NCBI GenBank assembly: GCA_937885235.1
Contig: CAKZZK010000265.1
Location: 1 to 7,724, forward strand
Direction: 5' to 3'
Length of the DNA: 7,724 bases
From: an uncultured Treponema sp.
GTDB taxonomy: Bacteria; Spirochaetota; Spirochaetia; Treponematales; Treponemataceae
Below, in pieces: positions 1-6,151 of this stretch. The notes below the pieces were generated by a model. It searched no databases. It was not told the DNA's origin and was given only the letters and a program-made list of their open reading frames with translations. The translations under genes and the position numbers were made by a program. Each line of letters begins with the position of its first letter. Position 1 is the stretch's first letter.

Positions 1-287
1 GGTAAAGAAATCCGCATGATTTTTGAAAAATCACCCGACAACTATATTGACACAGTGGGAAAGAGGATTATCTTTCAAATGAATATTTTACTCCAGATTT
101 ATTCCGCATTGAAATGGAAAATAAGATAGATGAAAGGAATGTTGAAGATTTTGTCCATGATTTTGATTGGATTGATGACCCCACAAATGCGAGCTTATAT
201 TCTTGAACGATTGAGAAAAAATGAGTTGTCATATGCCTAGAATGGGAATATTTTAATGATGATGGTGCATTAAAAACTTTAGCACTG
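1..287 (+). pseudogene. Broken 3' remnant of an unrecognised gene, AT-rich
   Basis: No intact gene lies here, but protein-like sequence can be followed on the plus strand by switching frame. Frame 1 reads GKEIRMIFEKSPDNYIDTVGK up to about base 63. Frame 3 continues with EDYLSNEYFTPDLFRIE and ends in DFDWIDDP near base 182. Frame 1 resumes with QMRAYILERLRKNELSYA and meets TAG at 238-240. Frame 3 then gives EWEYFNDDGALKTLAL up to about base 287. One switch falls in a CCCC run at 180-183. The acidic and aromatic composition looks like genuine protein. The stretch is AT-rich (17 G/C in bases 61-120), unlike the GC-richer genes that follow, which hints at foreign origin. I do not recognise the family. 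Decay and sequencing errors are both possible, and the upstream part lies outside the window. Confidence 0.45.
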
Positions 288-971
288 TTACACCCCTTCC
301 CCAGAGAATCTCCCACTCTCTCCCTCCCAGACCTTTTTCCCCTTTTTCATGACAATTATCCTGTCACTCAGCTCTTTCGCTTCCCGCAAATCGTGCGTCA
401 CCATGATTGCCGTAAAGCCGAGCTGTTGCTGCATGGCGCGGATTTCTCTGCCCAGTGCCATGCGCAGGGAAGCGTCGAGCGCGCTCAGCGGTTCGTCGAG
501 CAGGACGAGCCGGGGGCGGACGATGAGCGTGCGGGCAAGCGCCACCCGCTGTGCTTCTCCTCCGCTGAGCGTTTCCGGGTAACGGCGGGCAAAATCCTGC
601 ATCCTGAATGTGGCGAGGAAATCTACAGCCTGCCTGCGGCTTTCCTTCTTTGACAGCCCCTTGCAGCGCAGACCGTAGCCCACATTGTCCTGTACGCTCT
701 TATGCAGGAAAAGTGAGCTGTTCTGGAACACCATGCCGCATTCCCTCTTGCCCGGCGGAAGAGAGCCTATGTCCCTGCCGCCAAGCGTAATGCACGTGTG
801 CGGACTGTCGCTTGTTTCCAGTCCTGCGATAAGGCGGAGCACGGTGGATTTACCGCTGCCGCTCTGTCCCACGATGCTGGTGAACGAGGCTTCCGCCGCA
901 TCAAAGGAGATGTCCACGGTAACTGAATCCCATTTCTTGTACAGTCCCTCGCAGTGCACAAAATCTTCCAT
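288..971 (-). CDS. thiQ: Thiamine/TPP ABC transporter ATP-binding protein ThiQ
   Basis: This is the cytoplasmic ATPase that powers thiamine (or TPP) import through ThiP. The 227-residue product has every ABC ATPase motif: Walker A GQSGSGKST (residues 35-43), Q-loop Q83 in VFQ, signature LSGGEAQ (135-141), Walker B LVLLDEP (155-161) with catalytic E160, D-loop SALD (163-166) and switch H193. Its length is normal for ThiQ, which lacks the long C-terminal regulatory domain of larger importer ATPases. The frame is open further upstream to base 1025, but that extension lies inside thiP. I chose the ATG at 969-971, which begins MEDFVH, follows the thiP stop by 8 bases and has AGGA and AGG elements upstream. 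It is the last gene of the operon. No clear hairpin terminator is visible after its stop. The ABC ATPase assignment is certain; the thiamine specificity comes from its neighbours. Confidence 0.95.
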   Translation of the reverse strand: MEDFVHCEGLYKKWDSVTVDISFDAAEASFTSIVGQSGSGKSTVLRLIAGLETSDSPHTCITLGGRDIGSLPPGKRECGMVFQNSSLFLHKSVQDNVGYGLRCKGLSKKESRRQAVDFLATFRMQDFARRYPETLSGGEAQRVALARTLIVRPRLVLLDEPLSALDASLRMALGREIRAMQQQLGFTAIMVTHDLREAKELSDRIIVMKKGKKVWEGESGRFSGEGV

Positions 972-979
972 AATATAGC

Positions 980-2641
980 CTAGTCCTGTTTGAGGCGGTT
1001 TGCCAGTGCGAATATTCCCATGCACAGCGCACCGAGCACAATGCCAGAAGCACAGGCTTCTGCAAAGCGGTAGCTTCCCGCGAGACGGTAGGTGTACAGG
1101 GCAAGCGTGTCGAATTTATAAAGCGCAAGCACGAGTGGCAGCGTGGCATCCCCCGCGCTGATGGCAAAACAGAAGCCCAGCGAGCTCAATATGTTCTTTG
1201 CGCAGGAAGGAATTATGACGCGGAACACGCAGTCTGGCGCGTGTGCTGACAAAAGCCGTGCGCTGTCTATGGTATCCTGTGGCAAGCGGCTTAGGGCTGC
1301 GGAAAGCTGGCGGAACGCGAACGGCCATGAAAACGAAGTCTGGGCAATCACGAGCAGCAGGGGTGTACCCCGCCTTACCAGCTGGGTAAGCCCTATGCCC
1401 GTCACTACGGATGAAACAGCCATGGGCAGAAGGGGAATTGTGCGCAGCAAGCCCTTGCCCGCTGTTCTTTCCGAATGCCGCAGTCTCAGGAAGACGGCGT
1501 AGCTCAATCCCGTCACCGTGCAGAGCAGCGCCGTGGCAGAGGCACAGCACAGCGTGTTGCCAAGCGCACGGTAAAAGCTTTCCCTATGCAACAGCTGTTT
1601 CCACACGGTGAGGGAAAGCACATTGCTTCCTCTTTGCCGCAGGGTGAAAGAATTGATTGCTATGGAAAACAGGGGAAGCATGAAAAAGAGCGCGATGAGG
1701 GCAAAGAAGGGAACTGCCGCGCATCTTTCCGGCAGAGAGAGCTTTTGCTGGCTGTGTACCCTGGGGGCAAAGGAAATCCCCTTCATCCGTTCTGCCTTTC
1801 CTTCGATGATGCTGTACCCCCAGAGCGCCGCCGCCGCGCACGATGTTTCTACCAGGGCAAGAAACGCCACCATCCTAAAGTCCAGTGCGCTGCGTCCTGC
1901 GTGGTAGATTGCCACTTCCAATGTAGTTCCGCCCACTGTGCCAAAGAGCAGTACAATCATAAATGAAAAGAAACAGTACAGGAAAACGGGAATGCAGCCC
2001 GATATGATTGCGGGCAGAAGCTGGTATGCCGTGATGGTGCGGAAGACCCGCCACCGGGAAGCGCCGAGCAGCAGCGCGCTGTCTGCCTGAGAGCTGTCAA
2101 GACTGCGCCATGCGTCTGCCGTTGTCATCATGATGAGGGGAAAGTTGTAGAAGCCCTGCGTGATGACGATTCCCCAGAATGAGTAGAGAAAGCTGAGCGG
2201 CGCTTCTTCCAGATGAAACACTGCCATGAGTGCCCTGTTTACGTGTCCCGCCCTGCCGAATGTCGCTATGTATCCGAGTGCCACAAGGAGCGCGGGAATG
2301 CACAGCGGTACGGCAGAAAAAGAAGCGAGCAGTCCTTTTAAAGGAAAGTGCCGCTTTGCTAAAAGCCATGCCGCGGGCACTGCGATGGCGAGGGCTAGCG
2401 CGGTAGAGGCAAGCGACTGAGCAAAGGTGTAGGCTATCGTTCCTGCGAGCGGCGGCAACGCCTGCGGTCTGAAAGCTCCCCCCGTAAAAAGCGGGGAGAG
2501 GACTTTGGCAAGCGGCAGGATGAATGAAGCGGCAATGACAGCGAAAAGCAATCCTGCCCCGCCGCACAGCGTGTAGAACAGAATATGGAAGGCTGTGGCT
2601 CGGGCGGCATTTTCTTTGCCGCGCATTATTTGCAAGGGCAT
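980..2641 (-). CDS. thiP: Thiamine/TPP ABC transporter permease ThiP
   Basis: This is the integral membrane channel of the importer: 553 residues with many hydrophobic segments, arranged as two fused permease halves as is usual for ThiP. The first half has its ATPase-contacting EAA-type loop at about residues 186-210 (DSALLLGASRWRVF), and the second at about 457-480 (DSARLLSAHAPDCVFRVIIP). The second loop lacks the usual central glycine (S465 or nearby instead), so it is somewhat divergent. A central hydrophilic linker spans about 283-308. The start ATG overlaps the thiB stop by one base (TAATG), and no strong ribosome binding site is seen, so translation is probably coupled to thiB. A second ATG at residue 6 is possible but has no better site. 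It sits between the binding protein and the ATPase genes, the standard thiBPQ order. Confidence 0.95.
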   Translation of the reverse strand: MPLQIMRGKENAARATAFHILFYTLCGGAGLLFAVIAASFILPLAKVLSPLFTGGAFRPQALPPLAGTIAYTFAQSLASTALALAIAVPAAWLLAKRHFPLKGLLASFSAVPLCIPALLVALGYIATFGRAGHVNRALMAVFHLEEAPLSFLYSFWGIVITQGFYNFPLIMMTTADAWRSLDSSQADSALLLGASRWRVFRTITAYQLLPAIISGCIPVFLYCFFSFMIVLLFGTVGGTTLEVAIYHAGRSALDFRMVAFLALVETSCAAAALWGYSIIEGKAERMKGISFAPRVHSQQKLSLPERCAAVPFFALIALFFMLPLFSIAINSFTLRQRGSNVLSLTVWKQLLHRESFYRALGNTLCCASATALLCTVTGLSYAVFLRLRHSERTAGKGLLRTIPLLPMAVSSVVTGIGLTQLVRRGTPLLLVIAQTSFSWPFAFRQLSAALSRLPQDTIDSARLLSAHAPDCVFRVIIPSCAKNILSSLGFCFAISAGDATLPLVLALYKFDTLALYTYRLAGSYRFAEACASGIVLGALCMGIFALANRLKQD

Positions 2642-3684
2642 TACTTGCTCAATATGCCTGTCACTATGTCTACAGCCTGTGCGCTTGCTGCGCTGTCAGT
2701 GGTGAGCGTTGTGCGGGGAAGGGGCGCCGCCTCAAGGTAGCAACGGGGAAGTGGCACCTCGCTATTCGCGGGATACATCCACTGTGTGAGGGGCAGCGTT
2801 TCCTGTGCTTCGGTGCTGATAAGGAAGTCCATCAGCTGTTTTGCTCCTTCGGGATTCAGAGCACCTTTGAGCAGCGCGTAGCCTTCCACCTGCCTTACGT
2901 GTCCTTCGTCGAAGAGGAGCGTTATGTAGCGGTCGGTGTTTTCGTACTCAACGTTGTAAGCGGGGCTCGTCGTGTAGCTCACCACGAGCGGGGCTTCCCC
3001 TTCAAGGAACATTCCCCAGCCCTCGCTCCATCCCGCCGTCATCGTAAGGATATTGGGGGCAAGGCGCTTCCAGTAATCTTCGATGTGCCGTGCGCCCAGA
3101 GAGCTTACCGTCCAAGCAACAAAACCCAGCCCAGGCGTGGAGGTGCGCGGATCCATGAGGATGATTTTTTTGCGGTAGATATCCCGCGTCAGGTCTTCCA
3201 GAGAGCTTGGCGGCGGCACGTTGCTCTGCGTGTCGTAAATCATGGCGAAGTGCCCGAAATCATAGGGGGTAATGCACCCCGAATCGTCTATTTCGTGCTG
3301 TAGCGCGGCATCGACGATTTTATCCGCATCTTTCGGCGTGTAGGGGGCAAGGATGCCCGCGCCGCGCGCCTGCTCGGCGGTGTTGTTGTCTATGCCTATG
3401 ATTACGTCCGCCTGAACCGCGTCTTTTTCCAGAATGGCACGGTTGAGTGCCTGTATGGCGTCACCGCAGTCAATGAGGATGAGCGTGAGTCCGGTGCGCT
3501 CTGCGAATTTCTTGCACAGCTCTGGTCCCGGTCCCCATTCTCCCGCGAAGCTGTCGTAGGTGTAGGCGACTACTTCCTTCAGACGCTCAGGACTTACGCT
3601 GCTTTTCTGTTCCTGCTTGCCTTTGCATCCGCACAGGAGCGCGGCAAGGCAGACTGCTGAAAAAATCACAAATTTCTTTTTCAT
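2641..3684 (-). CDS. thiB: Thiamine/TPP-binding lipoprotein ThiB (TbpA)
   Basis: This is the extracytoplasmic solute-binding protein that captures thiamine, TMP or TPP and hands it to ThiP. The 347-residue product starts with a basic n-region and hydrophobic stretch, then LLCGC, a lipobox-like site predicting lipid attachment at C20 and membrane anchoring. Family landmarks match the E. coli TbpA pattern: YTYDSFAGEWGPGP (41-54), DVIIGIDNNT (93-102), PYDFGHFAMIYD (140-151), DPRTSTPGLGF (178-188), GWSEGWGMFLEGEAPLVVSY (218-237) followed by TTSPAY, and EGHVRQVEGYA (260-270). The ATG at 3682-3684 is preceded by GGAGG at 3691-3695 with a 6-base spacer, which fixes the start. It is the first gene of the operon, directly under a TPP riboswitch. 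From memory, Treponema denticola has a homologous riboswitch-controlled TPP importer (tbpABC). Family certainty is very high; ligand preference among thiamine forms cannot be read from sequence. Confidence 0.97.
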   Translation of the reverse strand: MKKKFVIFSAVCLAALLCGCKGKQEQKSSVSPERLKEVVAYTYDSFAGEWGPGPELCKKFAERTGLTLILIDCGDAIQALNRAILEKDAVQADVIIGIDNNTAEQARGAGILAPYTPKDADKIVDAALQHEIDDSGCITPYDFGHFAMIYDTQSNVPPPSSLEDLTRDIYRKKIILMDPRTSTPGLGFVAWTVSSLGARHIEDYWKRLAPNILTMTAGWSEGWGMFLEGEAPLVVSYTTSPAYNVEYENTDRYITLLFDEGHVRQVEGYALLKGALNPEGAKQLMDFLISTEAQETLPLTQWMYPANSEVPLPRCYLEAAPLPRTTLTTDSAASAQAVDIVTGILSK

Positions 3685-3689
3685 TTTCT

Positions 3690-3766
3690 TCCTCCGCTGG
3701 CATTATCCAGATCAGGTTTTGCGGGTGTATTCTCAGGCCCGGCATCGCCGAACCACCCCGGTCGTG
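3690..3766 (-). promoter_or_regulatory. TPP riboswitch (THI box) controlling thiBPQ
   Basis: The minus strand carries the hallmark THI-box elements in order: CGGGGTG (P2 5' arm), a P3 hairpin GGTTCGGCGATGCCGGGCC, CTGAGA at 3731-3736 (the pyrimidine-sensing T-loop region), ACACCCG (P2 3' arm), and CCTGATCTGGATAATGCCAG at 3697-3716 (P4/P5 and the pyrophosphate-binding arm). In this RNA class TPP binding represses the downstream gene. Because the thiB ribosome binding site directly abuts the aptamer and no terminator hairpin lies between, control is most likely translational. A long closing P1 helix is not evident. The exact 5' end is inferred from the promoter. Confidence 0.97.
3691..3695 (-). 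promoter_or_regulatory. thiB ribosome binding site at the 3' edge of the TPP aptamer
   Basis: On the minus strand this reads GGAGG followed by a 6-base spacer and the thiB ATG. It directly follows the conserved GCCAGCG of the THI box, in the position where the family consensus has a purine-rich segment. Ligand binding could therefore directly control ribosome access. Confidence 0.85.
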
Positions 3767-3771
3767 GCGTA

Positions 3772-3800
3772 ATCGTAGCGCATATTTCATCTTTAGTCAA
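3772..3800 (-). promoter_or_regulatory. Sigma70-type promoter of thiBPQ
   Basis: On the minus strand, TTGACT (3800-3795) is separated by exactly 17 bases from TACGAT (3777-3772). These match the sigma70 consensus at five and four of six positions. Predicted transcription start is near 3765, just before the P2 arm of the riboswitch, so promoter and aptamer positions support each other. Confidence 0.7.
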
Positions 3801-3819
3801 ATCCTTCTGCTACGTTAAA

Positions 3820-3848
3820 TTGACAATACCGCCTATTTGGTCTACCAT
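3820..3848 (+). promoter_or_regulatory. Sigma70-type promoter of the 743-residue protein gene
   Basis: TTGACA (3820-3825, a perfect -35 box) is followed after exactly 17 bases by TACCAT (3843-3848). The predicted start near 3855 leaves a leader of only about 14 bases, which still contains the GGAG ribosome binding site at 3860-3863. The -35 boxes of this and the thiB promoter are back to back, 19 bases apart. Confidence 0.7.
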
Positions 3849-3861
3849 GTGCGGTACATGG
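3845..3861. repeat. Perfect 6-bp inverted repeat at the plus-strand start site
   Basis: CCATGT (3845-3850), spacer GCGGT, ACATGG (3856-3861) form a perfect dyad. It overlaps the -10 box, the predicted transcription start and the first two bases of the GGAG ribosome binding site. Its left arm is mostly upstream of the predicted transcript, so it is better explained as a DNA operator than an RNA hairpin. A chance occurrence cannot be excluded. Confidence 0.45.
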
Positions 3862-3868
3862 AGTTATT

Positions 3869-6100
3869 ATGGCAAAAAAAGAAAAAACAATAATCAGCAA
3901 AGGCTATGAATGGCATTTTATCCAGACGAGCGGTCTGGTACACTTGCAGATAACGTCAATAGACGATGTGTTGAATCTGGACAAGCTTGACCAGAAGCTC
4001 TGGGTGGCGCTTGCCTGTCCCGTGGTGGGGCTGGAGTTCAGCAGCGAGACGCTTGAAGCCCTCGATACTGACAAAAACGGGCGCGTCCGTGCTCCGGAGA
4101 TTTTGGAAGCGGTGGGCTACATCAAAAAATATTTCAAAAAGCCCGAAGTCATTATGACCGCCGGAGACAGCATTCCCCTCGATGCGCTTGGCGAAGAGCC
4201 CTTTGCCTGTGGGCACTCCCCGCTTGATTCCGCAAAGGCCATTCTGGACATACTGGGCAAGAAGGATGCGTCAGAAATCTCTCTGGCGGATATAGCCAGC
4301 AATGACAAGCTCTACTCCCCTGCCGTCATCAACGGGGACGGCGTGCTCCCTGCGGAGGCTGTGACGGAAGAAGCTGCGTCTACCGTCGTGAAGGACATCA
4401 TCACCTGTACCGGCGGGGCTGATGATATAAGCGGGGCAAAAGGCATTACCCGCGCACAGTGGGAAAGCTTCTTTGCGGATGTCCGTGCGCTCAAACAGTG
4501 GCATGAGTCTTCCAACGCGACGAGCGATGCAATTTTCTTCCTTAAAGACAAGACGGAAGCGGCAGCCGCTGCCTTCTGCAAGGTACGCGACAAAATAAAC
4601 GAGTTCTTCCTGCGCTGTGCAATCACCTCTTATGACAAGGAAGTTGCCGAAGCCCTGCGAAAGCGGGAAGGCGAGGTGGTGACGGGGGACGGTTCCCTGT
4701 CTATGGAAGAGCTGCTCCAGCTGCCGCTTGCCGAGAGCGACAGCACGGGAATCCTCTCTTTTGACGGTTCCATCAACCCTGCCTGGCGTGCCGATATTGC
4801 GGCTTTTGTTGATGCCGTCATCGTGCCGCTCGGGGCTTCCAAGACCGCCATGTCCGAAACCGCGTGGCGCAAGATTGAGGCAGCCTTTGCCCCCTACCTT
4901 GCTTGGTATGCCGCCCGCCCCGCAAATGCGGTGAGCGCGCCTGAGCACACGCTTTCCCTTGCCCGTCTGGATGAAATTCTCGCTTCCGATGCGGAAAAGG
5001 TGATTGCCGCGTATCTGGATACTGAAGACAAGCATCCCCATATTGCACAGGCATCTGCGGAGCTTAAAAAGATGCTGCTCTACCGCCGCGACTTTGTGAC
5101 GCTTCTTCGCAACTTTGTGTCTTTTGAGGATTTTTATGATGCCAAGAAGAGCGCTGTGTTCCAGTGCGGCACGCTCTACATTGACGGACGTTCCTGCGAC
5201 CTCTGCTTCCGCGTGACTGATGCGGCAAAGCACGCCACCATGTCACCCCTCTCCCAGTGCTATTTGCTCTATTGTGACTGCGTACAGCCTGCGACAGGCG
5301 AAAAGATGGCGATTGCCGCCCTTATGAGCGCGGGCAGCAGCGACAACATCCTCGTGGGGCGCAACGGCCTCTTTTATGACCGTGACGGCAGGGACTGGGA
5401 TGCCACCATCACCAAGATTGTGGAGAACCCCATCAGCATCCGCGAGGCATTCTGGAGCCCGTACAAAAAGCTTCTGCGCATGATTCAGGAACGCATTGCC
5501 AAGACCGCTGCTGCTGCTGAGGGCAAGGTGTCTGATAAGATGAGCTCCGCTGTGGAAAATCCGAAAGATGCCGCCGAAGCCGCGAAGACCACCGCATCGA
5601 CAGCTGCCACCGCCCCCAAGAAGACAGACGTGGGCACCATTGCCGCGCTGAGCGTTGCCTTTACGGGCATTGCCACCGTGGTTGGCGGGCTGCTGCAGGC
5701 GTTCTTTGGGCTTGGCTGGTGGATTCCGGTGGGAATCATAGGCATTATCCTTGCCATCTCTTTCCCGTCTATGTTCATCGCATGGCTCAAGCTGCGCCAG
5801 CGCAACATTGCGCCCGTGCTTGATGCCTCTGGCTGGGCTGTGAACGGCAATGTAAGGGTAAACATTCCGCTTGGCGCTTCCCTCACGCATGTTGCAAAGC
5901 GTCCCGCAGGTTCAAAGCTTGACGCCTTTGATCCCTTTTCGCAGAAGAAATTCCCCGTCAAGCGGGTCATCCTCTGCGTGCTGCTTGCCGCCCTCATCAT
6001 CACTTTCCTTGTGCTGGTCATAAAGAATCCGAAGGGACTTTCAGGCTTGATTCAGGACGTGAAGAACCTCTTCCTCAAGTTCGTTCCCCACAAGGGCTGA
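3869..6100 (+). CDS. Unrecognised membrane protein with EF-hand-like loop
   Basis: The function is not known to me. The 743-residue product has no signal peptide. Its N-terminal part contains a textbook EF-hand loop at residues 66-77 (DTDKNGRVRAPE: D1, D3, N5, G6, hydrophobic 8, E12). Weaker look-alikes occur around 153-164 (INGDGVLPAEA) and 270-281 (TGDGSLSMEE), both lacking the first acidic ligand. Six cysteines cluster in 433-471, including CxxC (443/446) and CxC (469/471). An Ala/Thr/Lys-rich linker (about 545-587) leads to membrane segments at about 589-609, 616-638 and 699-718. Basic residues in the 640-697 loop suggest that this loop and the large N-terminal domain face the cytoplasm. 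The ATG has GGAG 5 bases upstream and its own promoter. It is divergent from thiBPQ and probably not co-regulated by TPP. Calcium binding is inferred only from the motif. Confidence 0.93.
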   Translation: MAKKEKTIISKGYEWHFIQTSGLVHLQITSIDDVLNLDKLDQKLWVALACPVVGLEFSSETLEALDTDKNGRVRAPEILEAVGYIKKYFKKPEVIMTAGDSIPLDALGEEPFACGHSPLDSAKAILDILGKKDASEISLADIASNDKLYSPAVINGDGVLPAEAVTEEAASTVVKDIITCTGGADDISGAKGITRAQWESFFADVRALKQWHESSNATSDAIFFLKDKTEAAAAAFCKVRDKINEFFLRCAITSYDKEVAEALRKREGEVVTGDGSLSMEELLQLPLAESDSTGILSFDGSINPAWRADIAAFVDAVIVPLGASKTAMSETAWRKIEAAFAPYLAWYAARPANAVSAPEHTLSLARLDEILASDAEKVIAAYLDTEDKHPHIAQASAELKKMLLYRRDFVTLLRNFVSFEDFYDAKKSAVFQCGTLYIDGRSCDLCFRVTDAAKHATMSPLSQCYLLYCDCVQPATGEKMAIAALMSAGSSDNILVGRNGLFYDRDGRDWDATITKIVENPISIREAFWSPYKKLLRMIQERIAKTAAAAEGKVSDKMSSAVENPKDAAEAAKTTASTAATAPKKTDVGTIAALSVAFTGIATVVGGLLQAFFGLGWWIPVGIIGIILAISFPSMFIAWLKLRQRNIAPVLDASGWAVNGNVRVNIPLGASLTHVAKRPAGSKLDAFDPFSQKKFPVKRVILCVLLAALIITFLVLVIKNPKGLSGLIQDVKNLFLKFVPHKG

Positions 6101-6114
6101 TTTTATCATTCGTA

Positions 6115-6143
6115 TTGTGTATAGAGCCTCTTTTCGATATACT
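6115..6143 (+). promoter_or_regulatory. Candidate promoter giving a leaderless transcript
   Basis: TTGTGT (6115-6120), 17 bases, TATACT (6138-6143). The -10 box matches consensus at five of six positions and the -35 at three. The next gene's ATG lies only 8 bases after the -10 box, so transcription would begin at or within a few bases of the ATG. No Shine-Dalgarno sequence is seen there (CTCTCCCTGT precedes the ATG), consistent with a leaderless message. Confidence 0.5.
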
Positions 6144-6151
6144 CTCCCTGT

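Noticed and set aside
240..290. Possible terminator after thiQ
   Set aside because: T-rich runs are present on the minus strand, but I find no GC-rich hairpin before them.
68..316. Minus-strand open frame downstream of thiQ
   Set aside because: The serine-rich product looks like the antisense of the plus-strand remnant, overlaps the thiQ 3' end and lacks a convincing start site.
1475..1966. Plus-strand open frame inside thiP
   Set aside because: It is opposite the well-supported thiP sequence and has biased Arg/Gln/Cys-rich composition with no domain.
3587..3790. Minus-strand open frame running through the TPP riboswitch, possible leader peptide
   Set aside because: Its ATG lies in the promoter spacer, upstream of the predicted transcription start, and the sequence is explained by the conserved aptamer.
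4271..5233. Long open frame on the minus strand inside the 743-residue gene
   Set aside because: It is antisense to a gene with a clear promoter, ribosome binding site and motifs; its product is low-complexity with many His/Arg/Gly and no recognisable domain, as expected from GC-rich codon bias.
5243..5890. Minus-strand open frame of 215 codons
   Set aside because: It also lies opposite the 743-residue gene, including its membrane segments and alanine linker, and has no ribosome binding site or family resemblance.
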